Of a DNA stretch of 64,000 nt, positions 26,685-35,416 are shown piece by piece. Location: contig DAOUJW010000005.1 of assembly GCA_034422115.1 (NCBI GenBank), forward strand, positions 135,437 through 199,436. The letters are read 5' to 3'. The translations under genes were made by a program, and so were the position numbers. Every line of letters starts with the position of its first letter. The first letter of the stretch is position 1. The notes beneath the pieces were generated by a model. The model did not search any database and had not been told where the DNA came from. It saw only the letters and a program-made list of their open reading frames with translations. Source of the stretch: DAOUJW01 sp034422115 (GTDB lineage: Bacteria > Chloroflexota > Dehalococcoidia > Lucifugimonadales > UBA2985).

Positions 26685-26883
26685 GGCTGACCGATTCTAT
26701 CTCTACATCGGCCACTTCAATGACCTCCGCGTCCGGGGCATCCTCAAAATAAAGCTCCAGGGCCTCTTGAATGGCCGCTCTCGCCTCCTCCCGCGTGTCG
26801 CCGAACGATGAGACGTCCACGTTGAGAGCCTGGGCTACCCAAGCCGTTTTGTCGCGGTACAGGACAACCTCAATAGTGCGCAT
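26671..26883 (-). CDS. hicB: HicB-like antitoxin
   Basis: A 70-residue protein of the short HicB type: VVLYRDKTAWVAQALNVDVS, then GDTREEARAAIQEALELYFE. This partial RNase H-like fold binds and blocks HicA. No C-terminal DNA-binding domain is present, so autoregulation would need another factor. Start at ATG 26883 with GAGGAGGG at a good distance; upstream open frame is unlikely to be translated. A broken paralog lies at 25967-26115. Confidence 0.87.
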   Translation of the reverse strand: MRTIEVVLYRDKTAWVAQALNVDVSSFGDTREEARAAIQEALELYFEDAPDAEVIEVADVEIESVSLGTI

Positions 26884-27003
26884 CTCTACACCCTCCTCGC
26901 ACCAGTTTAGCACATCCCCATCCGCCACAAGACGCAGGCGCTCCGTATGTGCTATGCTACAAGCGTATCTTTCAGGAAAGCCCCGCGCACAGGAGGGTAG
27001 ACT

Positions 27004-29571
27004 ATGGAAGAGCGCACGGAACCCCAGCCCCTTTCCGATATTCGTATCGTCGATCTCACCCACGGCATTGCAGGGCCCTACTGCACCAAGCTTCTCGCCG
27101 ACTTCGGCGCAGACGTCATCAAGGTGGAGCGGCCCGGCGACGGCGATTACGCCCGCTCCCTCGGCCCCTTCCCCGATGACGTCCCGCACCCGGAGAAGAG
27201 CGGCATATTCCTGTTCCTGAACACCGACAAGCGCGGCATAACCCTGGACCTCAAGACGCCTGAAGGCGTCGACGCGCTCAAGGCATTGGTGAAGGACGCC
27301 GACGTGCTGGTGGAAAATTTCCGGCCCGGCGTCATGGCCAGCCTGGGGCTGGACTACGACGCGCTCAAGGCCGTCAACCCCAACCTGGTTGTGACCTCAA
27401 TCTCCAACTTCGGGCAGACCGGCCCGTACCGGGACTACAAGGCATCGGAGCTAACGCTGTTCGGAATGGGCGGCCGGATGCACGCCCTGGGCCTGCCGGA
27501 GCGCTACCCCCTGAAGCTGGGCGGCAACCACGTCCAGTACCAGGCCGGCAACAACGCGGCCATGGCCACCCTCTTCGCGTGGCACGGCCAGAGGTACGAG
27601 GGCATGGGCGGCCAGCACATAGACGTGTCCATACTGGAGACGCAGATGGCCTCCATCAACGGGCGGCTCACCAGCCTGGTGAACTACCAGTACAACGGCG
27701 AGCGCGGTCGTCGCCGGGGGCCCAGCACCCGGGGCGGCTATCCCCAGGGCCACTACCCCTGCAAGGACGGCTACATCTCCGTGTCGGGCGGGGGGCAGCG
27801 CTGGCCCCTGACCGTCGCTGCCCTGGGAATGCCGGAGCTTCTGGAGGACCCCCGCTTCGCTCCACCCTTCGGGCAGCAGAGCATGGAGGGCAAGGAGGAG
27901 TTTGAGCGTGACATCTGGCTGCCCTGGCTCATGGCCCGCACCAAGCAGCAGGCGGTGGCGGACTGCCAGGTGGCGGGCCTGCTCACCGGCGCGAACATGC
28001 CCATTGACGAGGTGGTGGACGACAATCCACAGCTTGACCACCGGGGCTACTTCACGGAGATAGACCATCCCGTGGCCGGGAGCTTCCGATACCCGGGCGC
28101 GCCCATCAAGACTGAGGGCCGCTGGTGGCGAATCCGACGGCCCGCGCCCACCCTCGGGCAGCACAACAAAGAGGTGCTGGAGGCTGGTGGCTCGGCGTGG
28201 GAGGAGAGCGACCGGCCGGCGTCCGCCGCGCCCGCGGGTCTGCGCACGTCCCCGGCGTCTGGCGGAAAGCCCGTCGCAAAGAAGCGGTTCCCGTTGGAGG
28301 GAGTCCGCATCATCGACATGACCGTTATCTTCGCCGGGCCTTACGGCACGATGTTCCTGGCCGACATGGGCGCGGAGTCGATCCGGGTCGAGACCATGAA
28401 CCACCTGCCGGCCACCAGCCGCGGGCAGTTCGCGCGGCCCAGCAAGGAGTCCCAGGTCTCGGCGCTGACCTCCCCCTACCCCGACCGCGACCCCGGCCCG
28501 CGGCCCTGGAACCGCGCCGCCAACTTCAACGCCCACTCCCGCAACAAGTCCGGCATGACCCTGGAGCTTGGGCAGCCGGAGGCGAAGGACGTTTTCCGCC
28601 GCCTGGTGGAGGTGAGCGACCTCTTCATTGAGAACAACGCCGCCGGCTCAATGGCCCGCCTGGGCGTCTCCTGGGACGTGGTCAGCAAGTGGAACCCCCG
28701 CCTCATCATGATTTCCGTGTGCGGCTTTGGGCAGACCGGCCCTTGGAGCGAGTATCGGGGCATCGGTACGCAGTTCGAAGCGGCGGTCGGCCACGCATCG
28801 GTGTCGGGCTACCCGGACATGGGCATCGACGGCGCGCCGGGGTCGGTTGCGACTGACGCCTCCTCCGGCGTGACGGTCGCCATCGCCGCCATGCTGGCCC
28901 TTCACCAGCGTGAGAAGACGGGCAAGGGCATGTACATCGACATCTCCCTGGGCGAGAACTTCCTGCCCCACCTGGGAGAGCTTTACATGGACTACACCAT
29001 CAACGGGCGCGTGGCCGGGCCGCCGGGCAACCGCGACTGGTGGAACGCGCAGGGCGCTTACCCGTGCGACGGCGACGACGAGTGGATCACCATCTCCGTC
29101 GGCCGCATCGAGCAGTGGCACGCCCTCTGCCGCCTGATGGGACGACCGGACCTGCTGGAGGACGACCGCTTTGTCGATATGAACGCCCTCCGCGCCAACC
29201 ACGACGCGGTGGACGAGATCATCGCGTCCTGGACGTCGGGCCACGACCCCATCGACCTTTTCCATCGGCTCCAGGCCGAGGGCATTCCGTCGGGCTACCT
29301 GATCCACGAGGACCACGTCTTCAACGACCCGCACCTGAAGGAGCGGGGCTTCTTTGTCCCCATCACCGCGCCGGAGGTGGGGACGTACCTCTACCCCAGC
29401 ACCACGTTCAGAATGTCCGGGATACCCTTTGAGGTGCGCAAGCCGCCGGTGCGCCTGGGCGAGGACAACGACTACGTGTACCGCGAGGTGCTGGGCCTGT
29501 CGGAGGCGGAGTACGACAACCTCAAAGACCTGGGCCACATCGGCATGGACTACGCAGAACACGTGAGGTAG
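27004..29571 (+). CDS. Fused double CaiB/BaiF CoA-transferase (855 aa)
   Basis: A close paralog of the 20114 protein, with two family III CoA-transferase domains (about 1-395 and 426-855) joined by an Ala/Pro/Ser-rich linker. First domain: DLTHGIAGPYCTKLLADFGA and NFGQTGPYRDYKASELTLFG. Second domain: DMTVIFAGPYGTMFLADMGA and GFGQTGPWSEYRGIG. The nucleophile position is Glu212 (SILETQ) in the first and Glu651 (SLGENF) in the second, so neither has the usual Asp. High similarity over full length, including the C-terminal GHIGMDYAEHVR, points to a fairly recent duplication. Start preceded by GGAGGG. It stands alone between a toxin-antitoxin block and a convergent HEPN gene. Confidence 0.93.
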   Translation: MEERTEPQPLSDIRIVDLTHGIAGPYCTKLLADFGADVIKVERPGDGDYARSLGPFPDDVPHPEKSGIFLFLNTDKRGITLDLKTPEGVDALKALVKDADVLVENFRPGVMASLGLDYDALKAVNPNLVVTSISNFGQTGPYRDYKASELTLFGMGGRMHALGLPERYPLKLGGNHVQYQAGNNAAMATLFAWHGQRYEGMGGQHIDVSILETQMASINGRLTSLVNYQYNGERGRRRGPSTRGGYPQGHYPCKDGYISVSGGGQRWPLTVAALGMPELLEDPRFAPPFGQQSMEGKEEFERDIWLPWLMARTKQQAVADCQVAGLLTGANMPIDEVVDDNPQLDHRGYFTEIDHPVAGSFRYPGAPIKTEGRWWRIRRPAPTLGQHNKEVLEAGGSAWEESDRPASAAPAGLRTSPASGGKPVAKKRFPLEGVRIIDMTVIFAGPYGTMFLADMGAESIRVETMNHLPATSRGQFARPSKESQVSALTSPYPDRDPGPRPWNRAANFNAHSRNKSGMTLELGQPEAKDVFRRLVEVSDLFIENNAAGSMARLGVSWDVVSKWNPRLIMISVCGFGQTGPWSEYRGIGTQFEAAVGHASVSGYPDMGIDGAPGSVATDASSGVTVAIAAMLALHQREKTGKGMYIDISLGENFLPHLGELYMDYTINGRVAGPPGNRDWWNAQGAYPCDGDDEWITISVGRIEQWHALCRLMGRPDLLEDDRFVDMNALRANHDAVDEIIASWTSGHDPIDLFHRLQAEGIPSGYLIHEDHVFNDPHLKERGFFVPITAPEVGTYLYPSTTFRMSGIPFEVRKPPVRLGEDNDYVYREVLGLSEAEYDNLKDLGHIGMDYAEHVR

Positions 29572-29601
29572 GGGGTTGGGGGCGCGTAGTGACTATCCGA
29601 A

Positions 29602-31059
29602 TCAACTAGAGACCCTGTGTGTTTGCTCAAGAAGTTCTCTATATTTGCTCGTTCCGTAGTCACAAAACTTGAGGAGAGTATACTCAAGATAGAATTGGCT
29701 TAAATCGTGTAGGTACGCATAATACGAGCGATCCGACTCTAAATGTCTAAGATGCTTTTGCTTGACTTCAGCTGAAGTCTTGGGGTCCAGAGGATGAGAA
29801 ACGTAGTTCCGCACATTCCCGAGCAGATGCGAGCCACTAGAGTCGCTTAGTGCCAAGTCACCACATAACTTTGCCATAACTGGAGTCTCAGAGGAGTTCA
29901 AGTCCAAGTGGGGAATCTGCTTGGACTGTAACACACCCTCTATCTCCTCATGAGAGTCACGCGTGATGGTTTTTCCTAGGATAACACTGGCAAGCGTCTC
30001 CAAGCCTGTGTAGCTTTTGGCTGCTGCCTCTTGTGGGAGACCGGACTCTCTCATTACGTTACTATGCAGGTAGCATTGGATTACCGCGATAACTTCATTC
30101 CTATTCTTCCGCCAACGCCGCCAAAACCCGGGAAACAAGTCTTGTAACGCAGCGTCAAAGCAAAGACTGCCTCGGTTGAACCAATTGGGTACAGATGTGG
30201 TGGGCGCATCAAGTCGACCTATCTTGCCTAATGCAGGGCGATCCCGGGAGTCAAACCCAATTACAGCCGTAGGATAACAATATGCGCCTGCGGCAAAAGC
30301 AAGGAAACACTCTAGGGCTTGTAGCACATCCTGGAGATCCTCGATTCCGTATTCTGTCTCATCAACCTTTTGAATCAACCCAGTGTGGCTGACCTGGTGC
30401 CGGGTTGTGTCCTTGTCCCTACTTAGCCTTATACTCCACCCATCGGCACTCTGTAATTCAACGTGGTTAGGAGATGATTCTATCTTTATTTTGTACTTGT
30501 CTCCTAATTTGGCGCTGATCTTCTTCAATTCCTCGTACCCCGACCACTCGATTAAGGCATGTGGACCCATTTGCCCGTCAGATGACTGGAAATCTGGAAA
30601 ACCAACAAGGCTGAACTCAGTTCTCTTAAGCGGTGCCTTTTGCACTAATACCTGATTCTCGTACAAACCGAGCCCGCCTCTGTTTCCGGTCGACGCATAC
30701 CGTACTGCAGCCTCCAGCTTCCGGCTCCGCCCAGGCCTGAAAGGCACAGGTGCTGGATTCAAGTGCAGCGATACAAGGTCGCTCTGGATCCACGCCCGCT
30801 CCAGCAGAGGGTCTAATCCAAACGCCTCAAGCAAGGTCCGAGTCTGGGAATCTGAACCACTTTCTGTCATCCGCGTCGCAGAATCTACATCTGACGCATT
30901 GTAGTACTCCAGTGTGAAGTAACCCCGCCCATCTATTTTAGGAACTACAATGCAATCAAAGGAATGCCCCTCATATTCGACAGTTGCACGAACAGGCACA
31001 TCCAGATCTGCGCAGAGAATCCGGTCGAAGAATGTCCTTTCCAGTCTGTTTAGTTCCAT
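29602..31059 (-). CDS. HEPN-motif protein, ApeA-like layout
   Basis: A 485-residue protein of unknown family. The C-terminal helical part contains VRNYVSH (Arg417 to His422), matching the RNxxxH active-site motif of HEPN ribonucleases, within LLGNVRNYVSHPLDPK. The N-terminal part is beta-rich (FDCIVVPKIDGRGYFTLEYY). A large N-terminal domain followed by a C-terminal HEPN is the layout of ApeA-type anti-phage proteins, so a defence role is possible but not shown. AT-richer codon use than the neighbours suggests transfer. I use ATG 31059, with GAGG upstream, over a TTG at 31071. Confidence 0.6.
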   Translation of the reverse strand: MELNRLERTFFDRILCADLDVPVRATVEYEGHSFDCIVVPKIDGRGYFTLEYYNASDVDSATRMTESGSDSQTRTLLEAFGLDPLLERAWIQSDLVSLHLNPAPVPFRPGRSRKLEAAVRYASTGNRGGLGLYENQVLVQKAPLKRTEFSLVGFPDFQSSDGQMGPHALIEWSGYEELKKISAKLGDKYKIKIESSPNHVELQSADGWSIRLSRDKDTTRHQVSHTGLIQKVDETEYGIEDLQDVLQALECFLAFAAGAYCYPTAVIGFDSRDRPALGKIGRLDAPTTSVPNWFNRGSLCFDAALQDLFPGFWRRWRKNRNEVIAVIQCYLHSNVMRESGLPQEAAAKSYTGLETLASVILGKTITRDSHEEIEGVLQSKQIPHLDLNSSETPVMAKLCGDLALSDSSGSHLLGNVRNYVSHPLDPKTSAEVKQKHLRHLESDRSYYAYLHDLSQFYLEYTLLKFCDYGTSKYRELLEQTHRVSS

Positions 31060-31080
31060 TGGAGACCTCAAGTGTTCTCA

Positions 31081-31151
31081 CTAACTACAGGCCCGTCTAC
31101 GACGGAGCCAGTTGCTCATTCACTTCAGTTTTTCCTACGTGAGCTCCCCTA
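31081..31151. repeat. Direct repeat, left copy
   Basis: About 70 bases that recur imperfectly at 32961-33031 in the same orientation, on the other side of the sulfite-oxidase-like gene. A 30-base core (31085-31114) is identical in the two copies; the rest matches with scattered substitutions and a small insertion. Confidence 0.8.
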
Positions 31152-31223
31152 GTCAATGCTACCCCGCCTCCACCAAAGTTGCACCTTCCACGCGGGCACG
31201 CCTGCGGTCAAAGGTGCAGTCGT

Positions 31224-32882
31224 CTAGAGCTCCCTCAGCCTTTCTGATTTGCGGTGGATTCCGGTTGCTCCGTCCGGTCTGGGGGGGCCCGCAAACTTGA
31301 TCTGCGGAGTCCCGTCCGCCTCAACGCAGCGCACCTGGAAGTTATGGCGTCCCTCTTCGAACGGCCAATCGAGACGCCATATTACCCAGGAAACATCTGA
31401 GAGCGGTGTGCGCAGATCCGCGATGCGCCACTCCGGTTCGTTGTCAACAAGCACCTCCACCCTGGAAATGCCTCGCGCTCCGGCATAGGCGATTCCGCCG
31501 ATGGGAATCAGCTTGCGGTCGCCGTCCTCGATCACCGAGTCAACGGCCACGGTATCAATCACAGACGTGGCCTTGACCAGCGCCTCCACTGACCAGCCGC
31601 GACTGACCCAGTAGCCCAGCTCATAGTCGGCTATCACCTCTATTCCGGTGATCCACTTGGGCTGCTTCATGCCGAAGCGGTCGGGAATCCAGATTCGCAA
31701 CGGGAACCCGTGATCGAACGGTATCGGCCTGCCGTCCCAGTTGTATGCGAGCATGACCCGCTTGTCGGAGTTGATCAAATCGATGTCGACAGTCTCATAG
31801 AAGCCGTCGCCGCAGGTTATGTACAGATAGCGGGCATCCTCCCGGGGACTCACGTCGGCAAGGATGTCCTGCAGGCTGACGCCTGTCCAGTAGGTGGTGC
31901 CTATCAGGGGGCCGCCCACCCGGTTGGAGATGCAGCTCAGGGTGACGAACTCATTGCGGGCCTCGTACCTGGTCATGAGGTCTTCCAGGGTTAGAGTCAC
32001 CGGGTTATCCACCAGGCCGGTGATAGGCAGGGTCCACGTTGCGCCATCGATAACCGTTGGCTCCGAACGAATGAAGACCTTATAGTGGTCTCTGACGGCG
32101 GTATATTCGGGCCGCGTTCCCAGAGCAGGCTTGACGGCGGCGTCTTCGTTGGGCAGCTCGATACCCGACGGGGGCGCGGACCGGTAGGCCTTCATCTCCT
32201 CCAGTTCGGCTTCCAGGCGCTTGCGTTCGTTGATTTCGAGGACGCGCCCGAGGCCGGCGCCTGCAACCGTGATGGTGGCCGTTGCTGCCCCCATCTGGAT
32301 GAGAAACTTCCGCCTGCCGACGACTTGCACGGAGTTCGCCTCTACTTCCGATGACGAGCCGCCGGTCGTTAGGTAGGGATCAGGCAGCAGCAGCCTGCGG
32401 GCGGTGGCGACCGTGATGACGCCCCAGACACAGAACACACCAAGCACCCACAGGAAGACGATGGACGGGGCAGTCGAGACCTGGGACATGCTTGCCGAGA
32501 TCATCGCGACCGGCAAGCCCGGGACAGCGCCCAGCAGGAGGCCCAAACCGGGGCCGCTGCCGGCAGGCCGGCGCCCAACAACATAGTATACGATGATGCT
32601 TGCCACGACCCCGCCGGCGGCGAACGCCAGCACCGCCTGGATATGTTCGGCAGTCTTCGCAGTGGCAGCCACGTCGAGGCCCAGCATTTCCAGGCTGTCA
32701 ATCATCAAGTCAATGCCGAACGTAATCACCGGCCCGGGCAGGATCCGGGCAACCCAGTCGAAGATGTCATAGGGCGCAAACGAGAAGCTGAGCCAGTTGT
32801 CCGCCAGGTACATCACTGCAACCATAGGCACAACAAGCAGGACGCCAACCAGAGCGCCAAGCCCAATGGTCTGAGTCTTCAT
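31224..32882 (-). CDS. Membrane-anchored sulfite-oxidase-family molybdopterin oxidoreductase
   Basis: A 552-residue protein with about five membrane helices at the N-terminus (residues 5-165), then a twin hydrophobic segment and coiled linker, and a C-terminal molybdopterin domain of the sulfite oxidase/YedY family (from about 265). FVTLSCISNRVGG holds the molybdenum-ligating Cys (Cys317); YTGVSL-type WTGVSLQDILADV and GFPLRIWIPDRFGMKQPKWI are family blocks, and the end is the immunoglobulin-like dimerisation domain (ISRVEVLVDNEPEW). The catalytic part is probably outside the membrane. Substrate unknown. The gene is flanked by direct repeats about 1.9 kb apart. Confidence 0.88.
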   Translation of the reverse strand: MKTQTIGLGALVGVLLVVPMVAVMYLADNWLSFSFAPYDIFDWVARILPGPVITFGIDLMIDSLEMLGLDVAATAKTAEHIQAVLAFAAGGVVASIIVYYVVGRRPAGSGPGLGLLLGAVPGLPVAMISASMSQVSTAPSIVFLWVLGVFCVWGVITVATARRLLLPDPYLTTGGSSSEVEANSVQVVGRRKFLIQMGAATATITVAGAGLGRVLEINERKRLEAELEEMKAYRSAPPSGIELPNEDAAVKPALGTRPEYTAVRDHYKVFIRSEPTVIDGATWTLPITGLVDNPVTLTLEDLMTRYEARNEFVTLSCISNRVGGPLIGTTYWTGVSLQDILADVSPREDARYLYITCGDGFYETVDIDLINSDKRVMLAYNWDGRPIPFDHGFPLRIWIPDRFGMKQPKWITGIEVIADYELGYWVSRGWSVEALVKATSVIDTVAVDSVIEDGDRKLIPIGGIAYAGARGISRVEVLVDNEPEWRIADLRTPLSDVSWVIWRLDWPFEEGRHNFQVRCVEADGTPQIKFAGPPRPDGATGIHRKSERLREL

Positions 32883-32960
32883 TGGATACCTCCTTCCACA
32901 GAGCGCCTCTCTTACGTGCCCAGGTAATCCGGTATTACCCGGCTGAGACTGACCTTCCGG

Positions 32961-33031
32961 CTAGCTACAGGCCCGTCTACGACGGAGCCAGTTGATAGCT
33001 CACTTCAGCTTTTCCCACATAAGCCCTCCTC
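32961..33031. repeat. Direct repeat, right copy
   Basis: Second copy of the repeat described at 31081-31151, same orientation; the identical core is at 32965-32994. It lies just upstream of the sulfite-oxidase-like gene (leftward), so it may include leader or promoter sequence. Confidence 0.8.
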
Positions 33032-33069
33032 GTCTCGCTTCCTGAGCGGGCCTCCGGCGTGCGGCTGGT

Positions 33070-33495
33070 TTATCCGCCCGCAGAGCGGACGGCAGCGCCT
33101 GCAGGGCCGCGACTCCCGGGAGTCACCTCCACGGGAGTGGGTATCAGCCACTCCTGCCCTATTTTGACCGCCCCCCGTACCCGCCCATCGCGGGCCAGCT
33201 TGCGCACCCTGCGATCCGATACACCCAATCTGGCGGCAGCCTGCTTCACGGTGACGTTAACCACATCATCCGCAGAAGTTTCGGGGGCAAGCTCGAACTC
33301 TACAGGGTCTGGCTGCTTGAGGGTGCTGACCTCATGTATCAGGAAGCCAATAACCTCACCGTCATCATCCAGTCGCTTGAGGATGCGGTCGTCATCGGTG
33401 GGCGTGAAGTAGCCCTCTCTGAACGCCCAGAGGACCTCAAGCATATCGCCTTCCCCGTCGTACCAGACTGACACCCTTCTGCCGGTCATTCTCAA
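33070..33495 (-). CDS. DUF2283 domain fused to excisionase-like helix-turn-helix
   Basis: A 141-residue protein in two parts. Residues 1-65 resemble DUF2283 (VWYDGEGDMLEVLWA, then ILKRLDDDGEVIGFLI). Residues about 75-120 form an excisionase/MerR-like helix-turn-helix (VTVKQAAARLGVSDRRVRKLARDG, read as two adjacent pieces) ending GQEWLIP. DUF2283 proteins often sit beside small toxin-like genes. The ATG overlaps the end of the upstream gene by 4 bases, so translation is coupled. A role as antitoxin and autorepressor is likely but inferred. Confidence 0.7.
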   Translation of the reverse strand: MRMTGRRVSVWYDGEGDMLEVLWAFREGYFTPTDDDRILKRLDDDGEVIGFLIHEVSTLKQPDPVEFELAPETSADDVVNVTVKQAAARLGVSDRRVRKLARDGRVRGAVKIGQEWLIPTPVEVTPGSRGPAGAAVRSAGG

Positions 33496-33785
33496 GCCTC
33501 CTTGATTCTACGGTCCAGGTAGCCTGTGAGTATGAAAGAGTAGTTGCTTTCCCTCTTCACCACCAGGCAGAGATAGCGATTCCTCCCTCTCAGGTCCGGG
33601 TACATCTTGTAGTAGAGACGGACTGTCAGGTTGCTTCTGGAGATTTGTATGGCATCCGGCGTTGCAAGGGTATCGGCAAACCTGTGCAACTGGAAGGCCA
33701 TCTCAGGGTGCCTTCGCAGCATGTGCTGCAACCTCTCGTCCGTGAGCCGAACCTCATTACCTTGCTCATCAGTGAAGAGTCGCAG
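33492..33785 (-). CDS. Small toxin-like protein, unusual start
   Basis: About 97 residues if read from 33785. The family-like sequence TDERLQHMLRRHPEM, then ATPDAIQ, RLYYKMYPDLRG and RYLCLVVKRESNYSFILTGY is shared by small phage- and plasmid-linked proteins that pair with DUF2283 genes. Similarity continues upstream of the first TTG (33731) to LRLFTDEQGNEVRL, but there is no ATG, GTG or TTG there; a CTG at 33785 sits 6-8 bases after GAGGAGAG. Either CTG is used or the original start has mutated. Toxin role is inferred from size, pairing and overlap. Confidence 0.5.
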   Translation of the reverse strand: MRLFTDEQGNEVRLTDERLQHMLRRHPEMAFQLHRFADTLATPDAIQISRSNLTVRLYYKMYPDLRGRNRYLCLVVKRESNYSFILTGYLDRRIKEA

Positions 33786-33804
33786 GACTGTCTCTCCTCA
33801 CAAT

Positions 33805-33823
33805 ACTATACCAAGCAGTATAC
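33805..33823 (-). promoter_or_regulatory. Inverted repeat upstream of toxin-antitoxin-like pair
   Basis: TATAC (33807-33811) and GTATA (33818-33822) form an inverted repeat 20 to 40 bases before the start of the leftward pair. Its position suits an operator bound by the helix-turn-helix partner. A similar TATAC...GTATA pair precedes another toxin-antitoxin-like pair at 55305. Confidence 0.35.
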
Positions 33824-33873
33824 CGAATGTGGAATGCCTAGGCAACTATTGGCCATCCTGACCAGTCTCACCC

Positions 33874-34380
33874 CTACCCCGCCGCCCTCCACGCCTCCAG
33901 GTTCTCCCGCATGTAGCCAATGTGCTCGGCGACGTGCCTGTCGTACGTGTCCAGCCAGTCGTCCAGGCTCACCTCGCCGTCCTCGGAATGGATGGCAGTA
34001 TGCGCCCAGACGGGTTCCGGCAGCGTCTTGATCAGCCTGTAGCTCTGCTGACGCAGCAGCCTGAACAGCGCCAGCGCATCATCGATGCTCTGCTCGTGGT
34101 AGTTCAACTCCGAAGCCCACTTGTCTTGGTCGTACGCCATGATCGTACCACCCTGCTCGGCAATCAGCCTGCGGCACCGGACGTAGCTGTTGACCTCGCT
34201 GTCGGTGACGTGGACGTAGTGCTCGTGGACGCTCCAGCGCCCCTGCTCGTCCCTCCACTGGCGCATCTCCTCCGGGAACTCCTTTAGCGCCTCCACCAAC
34301 TGGGCGTGGGCGTTGCCGTAGGACTCTATCTTCTGTAGCCGCTCCTCGGGTGTCATGTGTTGGAAGCTCCTCTCAAGCAT
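33874..34380 (-). CDS. DinB-family protein
   Basis: A 168-residue four-helix-bundle protein of the DinB/YfiT-like superfamily. The three metal-ligand histidines are visible: SVHEHYVHVTDSE supplies the first, YDRHVAEHIGYM the last two. Members include thiol-dependent S-transferases and uncharacterised stress proteins. Start at ATG 34380. It is the last gene of a leftward series beginning with the MaoC-like pairs, from which it is separated by about 80 bases. Confidence 0.8.
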   Translation of the reverse strand: MLERSFQHMTPEERLQKIESYGNAHAQLVEALKEFPEEMRQWRDEQGRWSVHEHYVHVTDSEVNSYVRCRRLIAEQGGTIMAYDQDKWASELNYHEQSIDDALALFRLLRQQSYRLIKTLPEPVWAHTAIHSEDGEVSLDDWLDTYDRHVAEHIGYMRENLEAWRAAG

Positions 34381-34459
34381 CGTATTCAGGCCAAAATCAC
34401 AGAGCCTGGAGCGAAGCCGCGTGGCTCAACCCCAGGCCCTATCAAAGCGTATGTGACCC

Positions 34460-34882
34460 CTAGCTCGGCAGCACCACCTCGGCTATGCCCTGGATGGGCC
34501 GCTCGCCCTTCTGGTTCTCGATGAAGGCGTCCAGCGTGACCACGTTCTGCCCTTCCACCTCCTGCATGTCCGTGACCACGGCCTTGCACTCCAGCCTGTC
34601 GCCCGGCTCAACCATGCGGCGGAAGTTGACCTCCAGCTTCGAGAGCCGTCCTTCGACCCCGGCCCAGTCCGTGAGGAGCTGCGACAGGAATGACATGCTC
34701 ATGTTACCCGGCACGATGATGCCCCGGAGCCCTTCGCTCTGGGCCGCCTCCTCGCTGGTGAACCGGCCCATGCGCAGCTCCGACAGCCCCACGTAGTCCC
34801 GGATCTGCTCCCGGGTTGGCTCCTTCACCAGTGGGCCAAGCTCGTCTCCAAGCTCTACCTCTCCGTAGTGTCTCTGGCTCAT
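34460..34882 (-). CDS. MaoC-like hotdog protein (C-half type, copy 1)
   Basis: A 140-residue hotdog-fold protein of the MaoC dehydratase group. GRFTSEEAAQSEGLRGIIVPGNMSMSFLSQLL covers the central helix region (quoted in parts elsewhere it is GRFTSEEAAQ and PGNMSMSFLSQLLTDWAG), and the C-terminal strands are RLECKAVVTDM and VVTLDAFIENQKGERPIQG. The Asp-x4-His pair of R-specific enoyl-CoA hydratases is not seen; the His position reads Phe. It overlaps its partner by 4 bases (ATGA). Probably one half of a heterodimer acting on a CoA thioester. Confidence 0.8.
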   Translation of the reverse strand: MSQRHYGEVELGDELGPLVKEPTREQIRDYVGLSELRMGRFTSEEAAQSEGLRGIIVPGNMSMSFLSQLLTDWAGVEGRLSKLEVNFRRMVEPGDRLECKAVVTDMQEVEGQNVVTLDAFIENQKGERPIQGIAEVVLPS

Positions 34883-35352
34883 TGGTTCATGTCCCTTCTC
34901 ACCATGGAGCTCTCCACCATCATCACGTCCCGGCCGTGCTGGTTGGAGTAGGTGGTGCGGCGCACGGTGAACACCATCGTCCCCGTGCGGCCGGTCTTGG
35001 CGTAGACGTGGGACACCTGGGTCTTGGCGGAGATGGTGTCGCCCACCTTCATCGGCTCGTAGAACTCGCAGTGCTGGGACGCGTTGAAGCCGGTGGTGCC
35101 GAATTTGACCTCCGCGTCCGGCGCCGACTCCAGCCTGATGGAGGTGTAGTAGGCGGGCGGCGCGATGAGGGTCCCGTGGGGGCTCTTGGCAGCGAACTCC
35201 TTGTCCAGGTACATCGGGTTGGTCTCGCCGATGGCGTTGGCAAAGCCAATGACCTGCTCCTCCGTCACCTCGTGCATCCCCACGTCGTAGTCCACGCCCA
35301 CCACGTCCCGGTTGTAGTCCAGATTTGCCATGATGTCGTCTGCGTCCGGCAT
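34879..35352 (-). CDS. MaoC-like hotdog protein (N-half type, copy 1)
   Basis: A 157-residue protein similar to the N-terminal domain of MaoC-type dehydratases (FAS1-like dehydratase type). Core: VGMHEVTEEQVIGFANAIGE, then TNPMYLDKEFAAKSPHGTLI and APPAYYTSI. The canonical N-P-x-H reads N-P-M-Y here. GRTGTMVFTVRRTTYSNQ is a conserved central-strand block shared with the second copy. It is translated together with the 34460 gene through a 4-base overlap; the two are likely subunits of one hydratase-like complex. Confidence 0.8.
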   Translation of the reverse strand: MPDADDIMANLDYNRDVVGVDYDVGMHEVTEEQVIGFANAIGETNPMYLDKEFAAKSPHGTLIAPPAYYTSIRLESAPDAEVKFGTTGFNASQHCEFYEPMKVGDTISAKTQVSHVYAKTGRTGTMVFTVRRTTYSNQHGRDVMMVESSMVRRDMNQ

Positions 35353-35416
35353 GTGTCTCCTCCTCGTTTTTTGTGATCGATGAGCGCCGTCTTGCGAAGG
35401 GCGCTGTGCCTCTCTC

